NCBI RefSeq assembly: GCF_033880585.1 | Contig: NZ_CP137624.1 | Coordinates: 2,329,501 to 2,393,500 of the forward strand | Source of the DNA: Lysinibacillus louembei | GTDB taxonomy: Bacteria; Bacillota; Bacilli; Bacillales_A; Planococcaceae | Direction: 5' to 3' | Length of the DNA stretch: 64,000 bases | Part shown: positions 1 through 7,887 of the stretch, piece by piece | Position numbering within the stretch: position 1 is the stretch's first letter | How the letters are laid out: each line of letters begins with the position of its first letter | The notes under the pieces: generated by a model | What the model was told of the DNA's origin: nothing | The model's database searches: none | The model's input: only the letters and a program-made list of their open reading frames with translations | Position numbers and translations under genes: made by a program

Positions 1-876
1 TCCTTAATTATTTTTCGCGCACTGCAAGCGATTGGAGTTGCTGTAGGCTCAGTTGCAGCAATCACGATAATTGGTGATCTGTATGAAGGCACTATGCGAG
101 GTCGTTCGATGGGAACCTATCAAATGCTGGTAGCGCTCGGCCCTGGTCTAGGCCCTATCTTTGGTGGATTTATTGGACAGCACTACAATATTAATGGGCT
201 GTTCTGGATTTTGCTCGGCATTAGCCTCGTTTTTTGGCTTATTTTATGGCTAAGCTTGCCAGAAACCCGAACACCAGAGGCTGTAAACGAACGTTTTCAG
301 TTGAAGCAGCTGACAATCGTATTAACTCATCGCGTAGGCTTGGCTATCATTGTATTAGGGTCTGTACAATATGCTATTTTTTACATGCTGCTTGTATTGC
401 TGCCTAATATTGTCGATGACGTTTATCGTCTGAATTCAAGTGAAACCGGCTTGATCTTCCTGCCTATATCGATATTTATCATTATTGGCAGCATTATTGG
501 TGGGCGGATACAAGAGCGATTTGAAGTAAAATCTTTGTTAATGATTGTTGCAAGCCTGCATATGATAGCTGTCTTTCTGTTTGCCTTGCTCGCTTCAGTG
601 TCTCTAACCATGTTAATAACGCTGCTTTCTTTATTTGGATTATTTCTGGGAATTTCGCTACCTTTGCAAACGACACTGCTAGCCAATGAATTGCCTCGCA
701 ACCGAGCTACTTCAACAGGCGTGTACAACTTTTTTCGTTATGTGTGGATGACAATTGGGCCGGTGATAGGTACGTATTTGTTCTGGATCGGGTATCGCCT
801 CGAATTTTTGGCTTGTGGCGTAATTTTTGCTGGTTTGCTGCTATTTGTTGCTCGTAATTTTTTCATTAATAAATAA
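1..876 (+). CDS. MFS drug/solute efflux transporter, C-terminal part
   Basis: The frame is open from base 1, so the N-terminus lies outside the window; 291 residues remain. The visible part has several strongly hydrophobic segments. A conserved MFS stretch is present: RALQAIG, then a Gly-rich helix with GPGLGPIFGG, then a helix ending in LPETR. This arrangement is typical of the DHA1 (Bcr/CflA or multidrug) branch, whose members export small molecules with proton antiport across the cytoplasmic membrane. The substrate cannot be told from the sequence. The stop is followed by about 125 bases and then the IS3 element, which has not damaged this gene. Family assignment is firm, specific function is not. 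Confidence 0.85.
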   Translation, partial: SLIIFRALQAIGVAVGSVAAITIIGDLYEGTMRGRSMGTYQMLVALGPGLGPIFGGFIGQHYNINGLFWILLGISLVFWLILWLSLPETRTPEAVNERFQLKQLTIVLTHRVGLAIIVLGSVQYAIFYMLLVLLPNIVDDVYRLNSSETGLIFLPISIFIIIGSIIGGRIQERFEVKSLLMIVASLHMIAVFLFALLASVSLTMLITLLSLFGLFLGISLPLQTTLLANELPRNRATSTGVYNFFRYVWMTIGPVIGTYLFWIGYRLEFLACGVIFAGLLLFVARNFFINK

Positions 877-928
877 AACAGTAGTTATATTAATTACTAA
901 TTACCGAATTTTCGTTGCAAGTAGGCAT

Positions 929-965
929 TTTTTGACAGGCGAACTGGCGGTGTGCCTGTCAAAAA
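929..965. repeat. 12-bp inverted repeat
   Basis: TTTTTGACAGGC at 929-940 is mirrored exactly by GCCTGTCAAAAA at 954-965 around a 13-base loop. The T tract is on the 5' side and the A tract on the 3' side, so it lacks the trailing U run of a standard terminator on either strand. It may still end the MFS transcript weakly. Its role is unknown. Confidence 0.4.
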
Positions 966-1095
966 GCGATGAAAGAACCCTCTGAATGCAGTACGAGGCC
1001 TTTGGCACTGACCTAAAAAAATGAGACAAATAAAAACACCTTTCGTTGAAAAACGGGTATTGTACCTTATCAAATCAATGTGGAGGTGTTTTTCT

Positions 1096-1416
1096 ATGGG
1101 GACAAGAGTGAGTTACCCAGTAGAAGTGAAAATGAAAGCAATTGAAATGAGATTAGCAGGCATTCCTGTAAAACAAGTACTAGAGGAGCTAAATATTCGT
1201 AACCATTCTCAGTTAAAAACATGGATGAAATGGTACAAGAACGGCGAATTACATCGTCTTGAACAGCCAGTAGGAAAACAATATACATTTGGCAAAGGGC
1301 CTGAATATGAAAGTGAAACCGCTAAGTTACAAGCAGAGAATCGTTATTTAAAGCAACAAATTGAAGTGTTAAAAAAGTACGCAGAGTTGGAGAGGAAGTG
1401 GTCCCAAAAGTTGTAG
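1096..1416 (+). CDS. IS3-family transposase OrfA (helix-turn-helix subunit)
   Basis: A 106-residue protein starting MGTRVSYP. The N-terminal half is a helix-turn-helix (VKMKAIEMRLAG ... LNIRNHSQLKTWMKWY), and the C-terminal part is a leucine-zipper-like coiled coil (SETAKLQAENRYLKQQIEVLKK). In IS3 elements this part binds the terminal repeats. The start at 1096 is chosen because GGAGGTG lies 8 bases upstream; the frame is open further upstream to 1021, but that part overlaps the left terminal repeat. Near its end the gene contains the A-AAA-AAG slippery heptamer that joins it to orfB. Confidence 0.88.
   Translation: MGTRVSYPVEVKMKAIEMRLAGIPVKQVLEELNIRNHSQLKTWMKWYKNGELHRLEQPVGKQYTFGKGPEYESETAKLQAENRYLKQQIEVLKKYAELERKWSQKL
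1371..1377 (+). other. programmed -1 frameshift site of the IS3 element
   Basis: The heptamer A AAA AAG lies in the orfA reading frame. Slipping back one base moves ribosomes into the orfB frame, which has no stop between here and the orfB body. This is the standard way IS3 elements make the OrfAB transposase. No downstream stimulatory stem was confirmed. Confidence 0.75.
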
Positions 1417-2237
1417 TAGAGCTAGTAGAGGAGTTAAAAGAAAGGATGCCGATTGGTGAAATCTGCCGTCATTTAGGTGTAGCTCGTTCGTCGTATTATC
1501 GCTGGAAGGTCAATGGAAATAAATTCACTCAAAAGGATCTTCGAGACCAACAAATTGGCGACTTGTGCAAGTTACACAAATTCAGATACGGCTATCGAAA
1601 AATCACAGAATTACTTACTGACATTAGTGAGAAAACGGTGCAACGTGTGATGCAAAAATACGGTTGGCAATGTCGTGTAAAGGTAAAGAAACGTAAACGT
1701 ACGGGACAACCAGCTCACATTGTTCCTAACTTATTAGCACGTGATTTTACGGCATTAAAACCGCTAGAAAGGCTCGTAACAGATATTACTTACTTGCCTT
1801 TTGGACAATCTATGATGTACCTTTCAAGTATCTTAGACCTATTTAATGGCGAGGTTATTGCGTTTACAATTGGTTTTACACAAGATACCGACTTTGTCTT
1901 AGATACGCTAAATCAATTACCCGATCTACCAGAAGGCTGTATCCTGCATAGCGATCAGGGTTCTGTTTACACATCTTATGCATATCAGAAGGCAGTCAAA
2001 GAAAAAGGAATGACCATGAGCATGTCTCGTAAAGGCACGCCCGCTGATAATTCCCCAATTGAAACGTTTCACTCCTCGCTAAAGTCTGAAACGTTCTACC
2101 TCGATGATATTTATCGCACAACAAATGCGTGTGTCATAAATATTGTCGAAGAATACATTTACTATTATAACAATATTCGGATTAAAACGAAATTAAACAA
2201 CCAGTCGCCGGTTCAATACCGTCAACTGGCTGTATAA
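1398..2237 (+). CDS. IS3-family transposase OrfB (DDE integrase domain)
   Basis: The separate frame begins at a GTG (279 residues), but translation probably enters from orfA by -1 frameshifting at 1371-1377, giving a fused OrfAB of about 380 residues. The N-terminal HTH_21-like region (IGEICRHLGVARSSYYRW) is followed by the rve/DDE core. The first Asp is in LVTDITYLP, the second in LHSDQGSVYTS, and the Glu in SPIETFHSSLKSE, the spacing of a DD(35)E transposase. The C-terminal YYNNIRIKTKLNNQSPVQYR is the usual IS3 end. Nothing looks broken. Confidence 0.92.
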   Translation: MVPKVVVELVEELKERMPIGEICRHLGVARSSYYRWKVNGNKFTQKDLRDQQIGDLCKLHKFRYGYRKITELLTDISEKTVQRVMQKYGWQCRVKVKKRKRTGQPAHIVPNLLARDFTALKPLERLVTDITYLPFGQSMMYLSSILDLFNGEVIAFTIGFTQDTDFVLDTLNQLPDLPEGCILHSDQGSVYTSYAYQKAVKEKGMTMSMSRKGTPADNSPIETFHSSLKSETFYLDDIYRTTNACVINIVEEYIYYYNNIRIKTKLNNQSPVQYRQLAV

Positions 2238-2281
2238 TAAGGTGTTTTCATACTGTCTCAAAAATAGTATTCAGTGCCTTT

Positions 2282-2840
2282 ATTGCTGCTTGCCTATATT
2301 CCAGCTTTTTATATTAGCTGTTTGAATACCAAATTGTTGAAGAAAGTTGTAATTTTTGTTCATGATTTGTCTCCCCATGGTCTCCGCAATCAAATTGTAA
2401 CAATTGTCCGAAAGGTTGATATTATCAGTATTGTATTGCATTTTTCTCACATTTTTCAAAAAAATCTGCCTCATGTAATTGACAAATAAAACGTCCATTG
2501 TTAAACTGAACGAGTTGTTAAATTGGAAAGCCAATATTCATGAAGGAGTCTTTCCAGCAAATACTTTTTGACCACTTTCGGTAAGCTTCATTTGCTGAGG
2601 AAAGTTAAGGCCATACGGACAGCCGGGTCAACTGCCGACTGGCAACGTCAAGTTGCTTTATTGATTGAGTTAGAAGCTCAAATTTTATAAGTTGGTTACT
2701 TTACAACCAGTGTAGAAATGCACATCAACTTGTGAAACGGTCAATAAGAGTGGTAAAAGTAATGATTTGCTATATAGACTCTAAAAAAACCTATTCGGTT
2801 ATGTATGAATATTGAAAAAGAACTCCTCCTAGCAGCGCTA
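2282..2840. other. degenerate stretch without a confident gene
   Basis: About 560 bases right of the IS hold no gene I can support. On the minus strand a run from roughly 2612 to 2540 reads PYGLNFPQQMKLTESGQKVF and then stops, which looks like the tail of a real protein. The same frame continues after the stop as an 84-codon open frame (2534-2280, TTG start) of low-complexity Asn-rich sequence with no family resemblance. A plus-strand open frame around 2570-2690 is also present but has no start codon. I read the region as decayed coding sequence next to the IS. Confidence 0.35.
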
Positions 2841-2844
2841 CGGG

Positions 2845-2877
2845 TCTATTTATGCCCGCTATAAATGGAATTTTTTT
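2845..2877 (+). terminator. AT-rich hairpin followed by T7, upstream of speA
   Basis: TCTATTTA (2845-2852) pairs with TAAATGGA (2862-2869), and seven T residues follow one base later. It resembles a weak intrinsic terminator. It lies only about 100 bases before the polyamine operon and just ahead of a second, stronger terminator, so it could belong to a leader that controls the operon. Confidence 0.4.
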
Positions 2878-2894
2878 CATAATGATACATACAA

Positions 2895-2934
2895 AAGCAA
2901 GTGATGGTGCGTATACCATTCACTTGCTTTTTTT
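2895..2934 (+). terminator. strong intrinsic terminator in front of the polyamine operon
   Basis: AAGCAAGTGATGGT pairs with ACCATTCACTTGCTT (one bulged base), followed by a run of seven T. No complete gene ends just upstream, so this is either the end of decayed upstream sequence or a leader attenuator for speA, which starts 47 bases later. Confidence 0.7.
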
Positions 2935-2980
2935 GCGTGAATGGGGATAAGCACTAAGTTTCAGTAAAGAGGTGAGAGAG

Positions 2981-4441
2981 ATGAGTACGCGATTGTCACA
3001 ACATAATGCGCCAATCTATGAAGCGTTACAGCAATTTAAAAGTCAGCGCATTGTGCCATTTGATGTACCAGGACATAAACGAGGACGCGGCAATCCTGAG
3101 TTGACAGCATTTTTAGGCGAGCAATGTGTGGGCATTGATGTCAATTCGATGAAGCCGCTCGATAATCTATGTCACCCTGTGTCAGTCATTAAAGATGCGG
3201 AGGAGCTAGCTGCAGAAGCATTTGGTGCAGCCAATGCCTTTTTTATGGTGAACGGTACAACCTCAGCGGTACAATCAATGGTGTTAACTGCATGTAAGCG
3301 TGGAGAAAAAATTATTTTACCACGCAATGTGCATCGCAGTGTCATTAATGCACTCGTTGTTTGTGGAGCAGAGCCTGTTTATGTAAATCCAGATATGGAT
3401 TATCAGCTTGGTATTTCACTTGGCATGAAAATTTCACAGGTGGAAAAAGCAATTAAGGAAAATCCTGATGCGAAGGCGATTTTAGTGAATAATCCAACGT
3501 ATTATGGCATTTGCTCGGATTTACAAGGCATCGTTAACTTAGCACATGAGCATGGTATGCTTGTACTTGTCGATGAAGCGCACGGCACACATTTTTATTT
3601 TGGTGAAAATATGCCGATTACAGCGATGGCGGCAGGTGCGGATATGGCGGCTGTTAGCATGCACAAATCAGGTGGAAGCTTGACGCAAAGCTCATTTTTA
3701 TTAATGGGGCCTGCGATTAACGCTGGCTATGCTCGCCAAATTGTTAACTTAACGCAAACGACAAGCGGTTCGTATTTATTATTATCTAGTTTAGATTTAT
3801 CCCGTCGTAATTTAGCGTTAAATGGCAAAGGCATTTTCGAGCATGTCGTGCAGCTATCGCAATATGCGCGCGATGAAATTAATAAAATTGGTGACTACTA
3901 TGCCTACTCTAGTGAGCTGATTAATGGTGATAGCATTTATGATTTTGATGCAACAAAGCTGTCGGTGCACACATTGGATATTGGCTTAGCTGGGATTGAA
4001 GTGTATGACATTTTGCGTGATGAATACGATATTCAAATCGAGTTTGGGGATATTGGCAATATTTTAGCCTACGTTTCTGTCGGTGATCGTAAGCGTGATG
4101 TTGAGCGTTTAGTGAGCGCATTAGCAGAAATCCGCCGCCGTTATAAAACGGATAAAGCGGGGTTAATTACACAAGAATATATCGACCCACAAGTGATGAC
4201 AACACCACAATATGCATTTTATGCAGAGAAGGAATTGCTGCCACTACGTGAAACGATTGGTCGCGTTTGTAGCGAGTTTGTTATGTGTTACCCGCCAGGC
4301 ATTCCGATTTTGGCACCAGGTGAAAAAATTACCCAGGAAATTGTCGAATATATTGAATATGCAAAAGAAAAGGACTGCACAATTATCGGTCCTGAAGATG
4401 TGGAAATTGCACGACTCAACGTATTAACGGAGGTGCTGTGA
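2981..4441 (+). CDS. speA: PLP-dependent Orn/Lys/Arg decarboxylase (SpeA type)
   Basis: A 486-residue fold-type-I decarboxylase of the short Bacillus SpeA class. Visible features are PFDVPGHKRG near the N-terminus, GTTSAVQSMVL, the PLP-binding VDEAHGTHF, and SMHKSGGSLTQ, which carries the PLP lysine. The C-terminal Orn_DC domain includes CYPPGIPILAPGE. In B. subtilis this enzyme makes agmatine from arginine, but lysine or ornithine decarboxylation cannot be excluded by reading alone. The start at 2981 follows GAGGTGA by 5 bases; an in-frame GTG at 2972 has a poorer site. It is the first gene of a tight four-gene polyamine operon: the next gene starts 2 bases after its stop. No agmatinase (speB) is present here. 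Confidence 0.9.
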   Translation: MSTRLSQHNAPIYEALQQFKSQRIVPFDVPGHKRGRGNPELTAFLGEQCVGIDVNSMKPLDNLCHPVSVIKDAEELAAEAFGAANAFFMVNGTTSAVQSMVLTACKRGEKIILPRNVHRSVINALVVCGAEPVYVNPDMDYQLGISLGMKISQVEKAIKENPDAKAILVNNPTYYGICSDLQGIVNLAHEHGMLVLVDEAHGTHFYFGENMPITAMAAGADMAAVSMHKSGGSLTQSSFLLMGPAINAGYARQIVNLTQTTSGSYLLLSSLDLSRRNLALNGKGIFEHVVQLSQYARDEINKIGDYYAYSSELINGDSIYDFDATKLSVHTLDIGLAGIEVYDILRDEYDIQIEFGDIGNILAYVSVGDRKRDVERLVSALAEIRRRYKTDKAGLITQEYIDPQVMTTPQYAFYAEKELLPLRETIGRVCSEFVMCYPPGIPILAPGEKITQEIVEYIEYAKEKDCTIIGPEDVEIARLNVLTEVL

Positions 4442-4442
4442 A

Positions 4443-5309
4443 ATGGATTTATGGTTTAGCGAAAATCATACACCGAATGTGCGGCTGTCGATTAACGTAG
4501 ATAAACAGCTATATAGCGCACAAAGCGAATTCCAGCGAATCGATGTTTTTGAATCAAAGGAATTTGGACGCTTTCTCACATTAGATGGCTTTATGATGCT
4601 AACAGAGAAGGACGAATTTATTTACCATGAAATGATTACACATGTGCCAATGGCGGTGCACCCGAATCCGAAAAAGGTATTAATTATCGGTGCAGGCGAT
4701 GGTGGTGTTGTACGTGAACTTGTGCAATATCAATCGGTTGAGCATATCGATTTAGTAGAAATTGATGAAATGGTTATTGAGGCAGCGAAAACTTATTTGC
4801 CACAAACAGCAAGCAAGCTAGATGATCCGCGTGTCCATATTCATATTGAGGATGGCTTAAAATATGTACGTTTTTGTGAAAATGAATACGATATTATTAT
4901 CGTTGATTCAACAGACCCATTTGGACCAGGCGAAGGGTTATTCACAAGAGAATTTTATGGCAGCTGCTATAAAGCTTTAAAGGAAGACGGCATTATGGTT
5001 AATCAGCATGAGAGCCCATTTTACGATGAGGATGTTGCTGCAATGCAGCGTGCACATCAGCGCATTATCGAGTGCTTCCCAATTAGCCGTGTTTATCAAG
5101 CGCATATCCCAACATATCCGTCAGGGCATTGGCTATTTGGCTTTGCCTCTAAAAAATATCATCCTGTGAAGGATATGAGTGCAAGCGTTTGGAAATCGAA
5201 TAATATTCCAACAAAATATTATAATTCGAATTTGCATAAAGGTGCATTCTATTTACCGAATTACGTACAAAAACTACTAACAGAAGTTGAACATAAAGGA
5301 GACATGTAA
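4443..5309 (+). CDS. speE: Spermidine synthase-like aminopropyltransferase
   Basis: At 288 residues this has the usual SpeE length. An N-terminal beta-hairpin domain (QRIDVFESKEFGRFLTLDG) is followed by a Rossmann methyltransferase-like core. Motifs are GAGDGGVVRE (nucleotide loop), DLVEIDEMVI, EDGLKY and DSTDPFGPGEGLF, which contains the catalytic Asp. The family transfers an aminopropyl group from decarboxylated SAM to putrescine, agmatine or cadaverine. GGAGGTG of its ribosome site overlaps the end of speA, so the two are translationally close. No speD gene is in the window to supply decarboxylated SAM. Its presence beside a carboxyspermidine-type pair is unusual (see findings). Confidence 0.88.
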   Translation: MDLWFSENHTPNVRLSINVDKQLYSAQSEFQRIDVFESKEFGRFLTLDGFMMLTEKDEFIYHEMITHVPMAVHPNPKKVLIIGAGDGGVVRELVQYQSVEHIDLVEIDEMVIEAAKTYLPQTASKLDDPRVHIHIEDGLKYVRFCENEYDIIIVDSTDPFGPGEGLFTREFYGSCYKALKEDGIMVNQHESPFYDEDVAAMQRAHQRIIECFPISRVYQAHIPTYPSGHWLFGFASKKYHPVKDMSASVWKSNNIPTKYYNSNLHKGAFYLPNYVQKLLTEVEHKGDM

Positions 5310-5310
5310 A

Positions 5311-6510
5311 ATGGCAAAAGCATTAATTATCGGAGCAGGCGGCGTAGCGTCTGTAGCAGTTCATAAATGTGTACAAAACAGCGAGGTATTTGAAGAAATT
5401 TGCATCGCAAGCCGTACAAAATCAAAATGTGATGACTTAAAAGCAAAATTAGATGGTCAAGGTACAAAAATTACAACAGCACAGGTTGATGCAGATAACG
5501 TAGAGGAGCTAATTGCGTTAATTAACGAAGTGAAGCCTGATATCGTGATGAACCTTGCATTACCATATCAAGACTTAACAATTATGGACGCATGCTTAGC
5601 AACAAAAACGCACTACATGGATACGGCAAACTATGAGCCAGAAGATACAGCAAAATTCGAATACAAATGGCAGTGGGAATACCATGAGCGCTTTAAAGAA
5701 GCAGGCATTACAGCACTTTTAGGCTCAGGCTTCGACCCAGGTGTAACAGGTGTATTCACTGCACATGCATTAAAGCATCATTTCGATGAAATCGAATATA
5801 TCGACATTTTAGACTGCAACGGTGGCGACCATGGTTACCCATTCGCAACAAACTTCAACCCAGAAATCAACATTCGCGAAGTATCAGCGAACGGTCGTTA
5901 CTGGAAAGAGGGCGAATGGATTGAAACAAAGCCAATGGAAATTAAACGCGTCTACAACTTTGAAGAAGTTGGCGAAAAAGATATGTACTTGCTATACCAT
6001 GAGGAGCTTGAGTCATTAGCGAAAAATGTGCCAGGCTTAAAGCAAATTCGCTTCTTCATGACATTCGGTCAAAGCTATTTAACGCATTTACAATGCTTAG
6101 AAAATGTAGGGATGACATCAATCGAGCCAATTATGTTTGAAGGTAAGGAAATTATTCCCCTACAATTTTTAAAAGCGGTATTACCAGACCCAGCATCATT
6201 AGGACCACGCACTAAAGGGAAAACAAATATCGGCTGTATTTTCCGTGGTAAAAAAGATGGCGAAGACAAAACATATTATGTTTACAATATTTGTGACCAC
6301 GAAGCTTGCTATGCAGAGGTTGGTTCACAAGCGGTTTCTTACACAACAGGCGTACCTGCAATGATTGGTGCGATGCTAGTTGTCAATGGTGAGTGGAACA
6401 AGCCAGGCGTTTACAATGTAGAGGAATTCAACCCAGACCCATACATGGACGCATTAAACAAATGGGGCTTACCTTGGAAAGAGAGCTTCAATCCGGAGTT
6501 GGTTGACTAA
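5311..6510 (+). CDS. Carboxy(nor)spermidine dehydrogenase, saccharopine dehydrogenase family
   Basis: A 399-residue protein with an N-terminal NAD(P) Rossmann fold (ALIIGAGGVASVAVHKC). The family-typical stretches MNLALPYQDLTIMDACL and HYMDTANYEPED follow, then GSGFDPGVTGVF and a C-terminal domain ending in a Trp-rich tail. Length and motifs match carboxynorspermidine synthase (CASDH), which condenses aspartate semialdehyde with a diamine and reduces the product. The immediately following decarboxylase supports this over true saccharopine dehydrogenase. The start is the ATG at 5311 with AAAGGAGA upstream; an in-frame TTG at 5287 overlaps speE. The substrate (putrescine, agmatine or cadaverine) is not determined. 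Confidence 0.88.
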   Translation: MAKALIIGAGGVASVAVHKCVQNSEVFEEICIASRTKSKCDDLKAKLDGQGTKITTAQVDADNVEELIALINEVKPDIVMNLALPYQDLTIMDACLATKTHYMDTANYEPEDTAKFEYKWQWEYHERFKEAGITALLGSGFDPGVTGVFTAHALKHHFDEIEYIDILDCNGGDHGYPFATNFNPEINIREVSANGRYWKEGEWIETKPMEIKRVYNFEEVGEKDMYLLYHEELESLAKNVPGLKQIRFFMTFGQSYLTHLQCLENVGMTSIEPIMFEGKEIIPLQFLKAVLPDPASLGPRTKGKTNIGCIFRGKKDGEDKTYYVYNICDHEACYAEVGSQAVSYTTGVPAMIGAMLVVNGEWNKPGVYNVEEFNPDPYMDALNKWGLPWKESFNPELVD

Positions 6511-7637
6511 TGAAATTCGAACAAGTACCAACACCGAGCTACGTTGTAGATGAAGTGTTGATTGAAAATAATTTAAAGATTTTACATGGTGTGATGGAAC
6601 GCACAGGCTGTAAAATTATTTTGGCACAAAAAGCTTTCTCTATGTTTTCGTTGTATCCACTTATCGGCAAATATTTGAGCGGAACAGCGGCAAGTGGCTT
6701 GTATGAGGCGAAGCTTGGACACGAGGAAATGGGTAAGGAAAATCACGTCTTTTCACCAGCATATCGTGAGGACGAAATCGATGAAATTATCGAGCTTTGC
6801 GACCATGTCGTCTTCAATTCCTTTGCACAGGTAGAGAAGTATGCTGACAAGGTACGAGCGGCAGGTAAAAGTGTTGGTTTGCGTATTAACCCTGAATGCT
6901 CGACACAGGAAGGGCAAGAAATTTATGACCCTTGTGCGCGTGGCTGTCGCTTTGGTGTGACATTAAAGCATTTTAAGCCAAAGCTTTTAGACAAAATCGA
7001 TGGCATTCACTTCCACACTTTATGTGAGCAGGATTCAGACGCATTAGCAATTACGCTGGAAGCAGTGGAAGAGAAATTCGGTCAATGGTTGCCACAAATG
7101 AAATGGATTAATTTCGGTGGTGGGCATCATATTACACGCGATGGCTACAATATCGAGCTGCTGGAATCTTGCATTACACGCATGCAAGAGAAGTATGGGC
7201 TTGAAGTGTATTTAGAGCCAGGTGAAGCGATTGCTTACAGAGCAGGCTTCTTAGTGACGACTGTTTTAGAAACGCTAGAAAACGGCATGGAGTTAGCAAT
7301 TTTAGATACATCAGCCTCTTGCCATATGCCTGATGTACTAGAAATGCCATACCGTCCACCGCTTCAAAATTCAGGTGTTGTTGGCGAAAAGCCTTATGCT
7401 TATCGCTTAGGTGGACCTACTTGCTTAGCGGGTGATGTCATCGGCGATTACTCATTCGATCAGCCATTAGCAGTAGGTGACCGTTTAGTATTTGAAGATA
7501 TGGCGATTTACTCCATGGTTAAAAACAATACATTTAATGGCATGGCATTGCCTGCAATTGTTTTGCAAGATGCAAATGGTGACTGCCGCATTCAAAAACA
7601 ATTTAGCTATGAGGACTTTAAAGGTCGACTTTCTTAA
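6510..7637 (+). CDS. nspC: Carboxynorspermidine/carboxyspermidine decarboxylase
   Basis: A 375-residue fold-type-III (alanine racemase-like) PLP decarboxylase. The PLP lysine lies in ILAQKAFSMFS near residue 40. Other features are INPECSTQEGQEIYDPCARGCRFG, WINFGGGHHITRDGYN, and LEPGEAIAYRAGF for phosphate and PLP contacts. GPTCLAGDVIGDY carries the active-site Cys region. It decarboxylates the product of the preceding dehydrogenase to spermidine or an analogue. Its ATG overlaps the TAA of the preceding gene by one base, so the two are coupled. It ends the operon, with a strong terminator 7 bases later. Confidence 0.93.
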   Translation: MKFEQVPTPSYVVDEVLIENNLKILHGVMERTGCKIILAQKAFSMFSLYPLIGKYLSGTAASGLYEAKLGHEEMGKENHVFSPAYREDEIDEIIELCDHVVFNSFAQVEKYADKVRAAGKSVGLRINPECSTQEGQEIYDPCARGCRFGVTLKHFKPKLLDKIDGIHFHTLCEQDSDALAITLEAVEEKFGQWLPQMKWINFGGGHHITRDGYNIELLESCITRMQEKYGLEVYLEPGEAIAYRAGFLVTTVLETLENGMELAILDTSASCHMPDVLEMPYRPPLQNSGVVGEKPYAYRLGGPTCLAGDVIGDYSFDQPLAVGDRLVFEDMAIYSMVKNNTFNGMALPAIVLQDANGDCRIQKQFSYEDFKGRLS

Positions 7638-7644
7638 TGTAAAG

Positions 7645-7683
7645 AACCCTGAAAATTTTTAATGCAAAATTTTCAGGGTTTTA
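7645..7683 (+). terminator. terminator of the polyamine operon
   Basis: A perfect 15-bp stem, AACCCTGAAAATTTT with AAAATTTTCAGGGTT, a short TAATGC-type loop and trailing TTs. Confidence 0.85.
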
Positions 7684-7887
7684 TCGTTTTAATAAGTATT
7701 TGTGCTTATTAAAATAGGTGAATTTACTTAACAATATCAGTTTGTACCTATTAACATATATAGTCATCTAGTAAACTTTTATCATGTTTGATTGCTACAA
7801 ATTTATTATAAACAGTAACGAATAGATGGTAGATATGATAAGATAACTGCAAGAGCGGAAACATGTTATTAAAGAGGAGAGCAATTT

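Larger units (their letters stand above)
1004..2278 (+). mobile_element. IS3-family insertion sequence, apparently complete
   Basis: This 1275-bp element has terminal inverted repeats beginning GGCACTGA (1004-1011) and ending TCAGTGCC (2271-2278). Similarity extends inwards through TGAGACA and AAAACACCTT blocks. A 3-bp direct repeat TTT flanks it (1001-1003 and 2279-2281), consistent with a target duplication of IS3 size. It carries overlapping orfA and orfB with a canonical slippery heptamer, and the DDE residues are present, so it may be active. The exact ends were read by eye; the true terminal base could differ by one or two positions. Confidence 0.85.

Noticed and set aside
929-965. Inverted repeat after the MFS gene as a terminator
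   Set aside because: The T and A tracts are on the wrong sides of the stem for an intrinsic terminator on either strand.
5287-5310. Upstream TTG start for the carboxyspermidine dehydrogenase-like gene
   Set aside because: It would overlap speE and place the NAD-binding motif eight residues inside; the ATG at 5311 has a good ribosome site.
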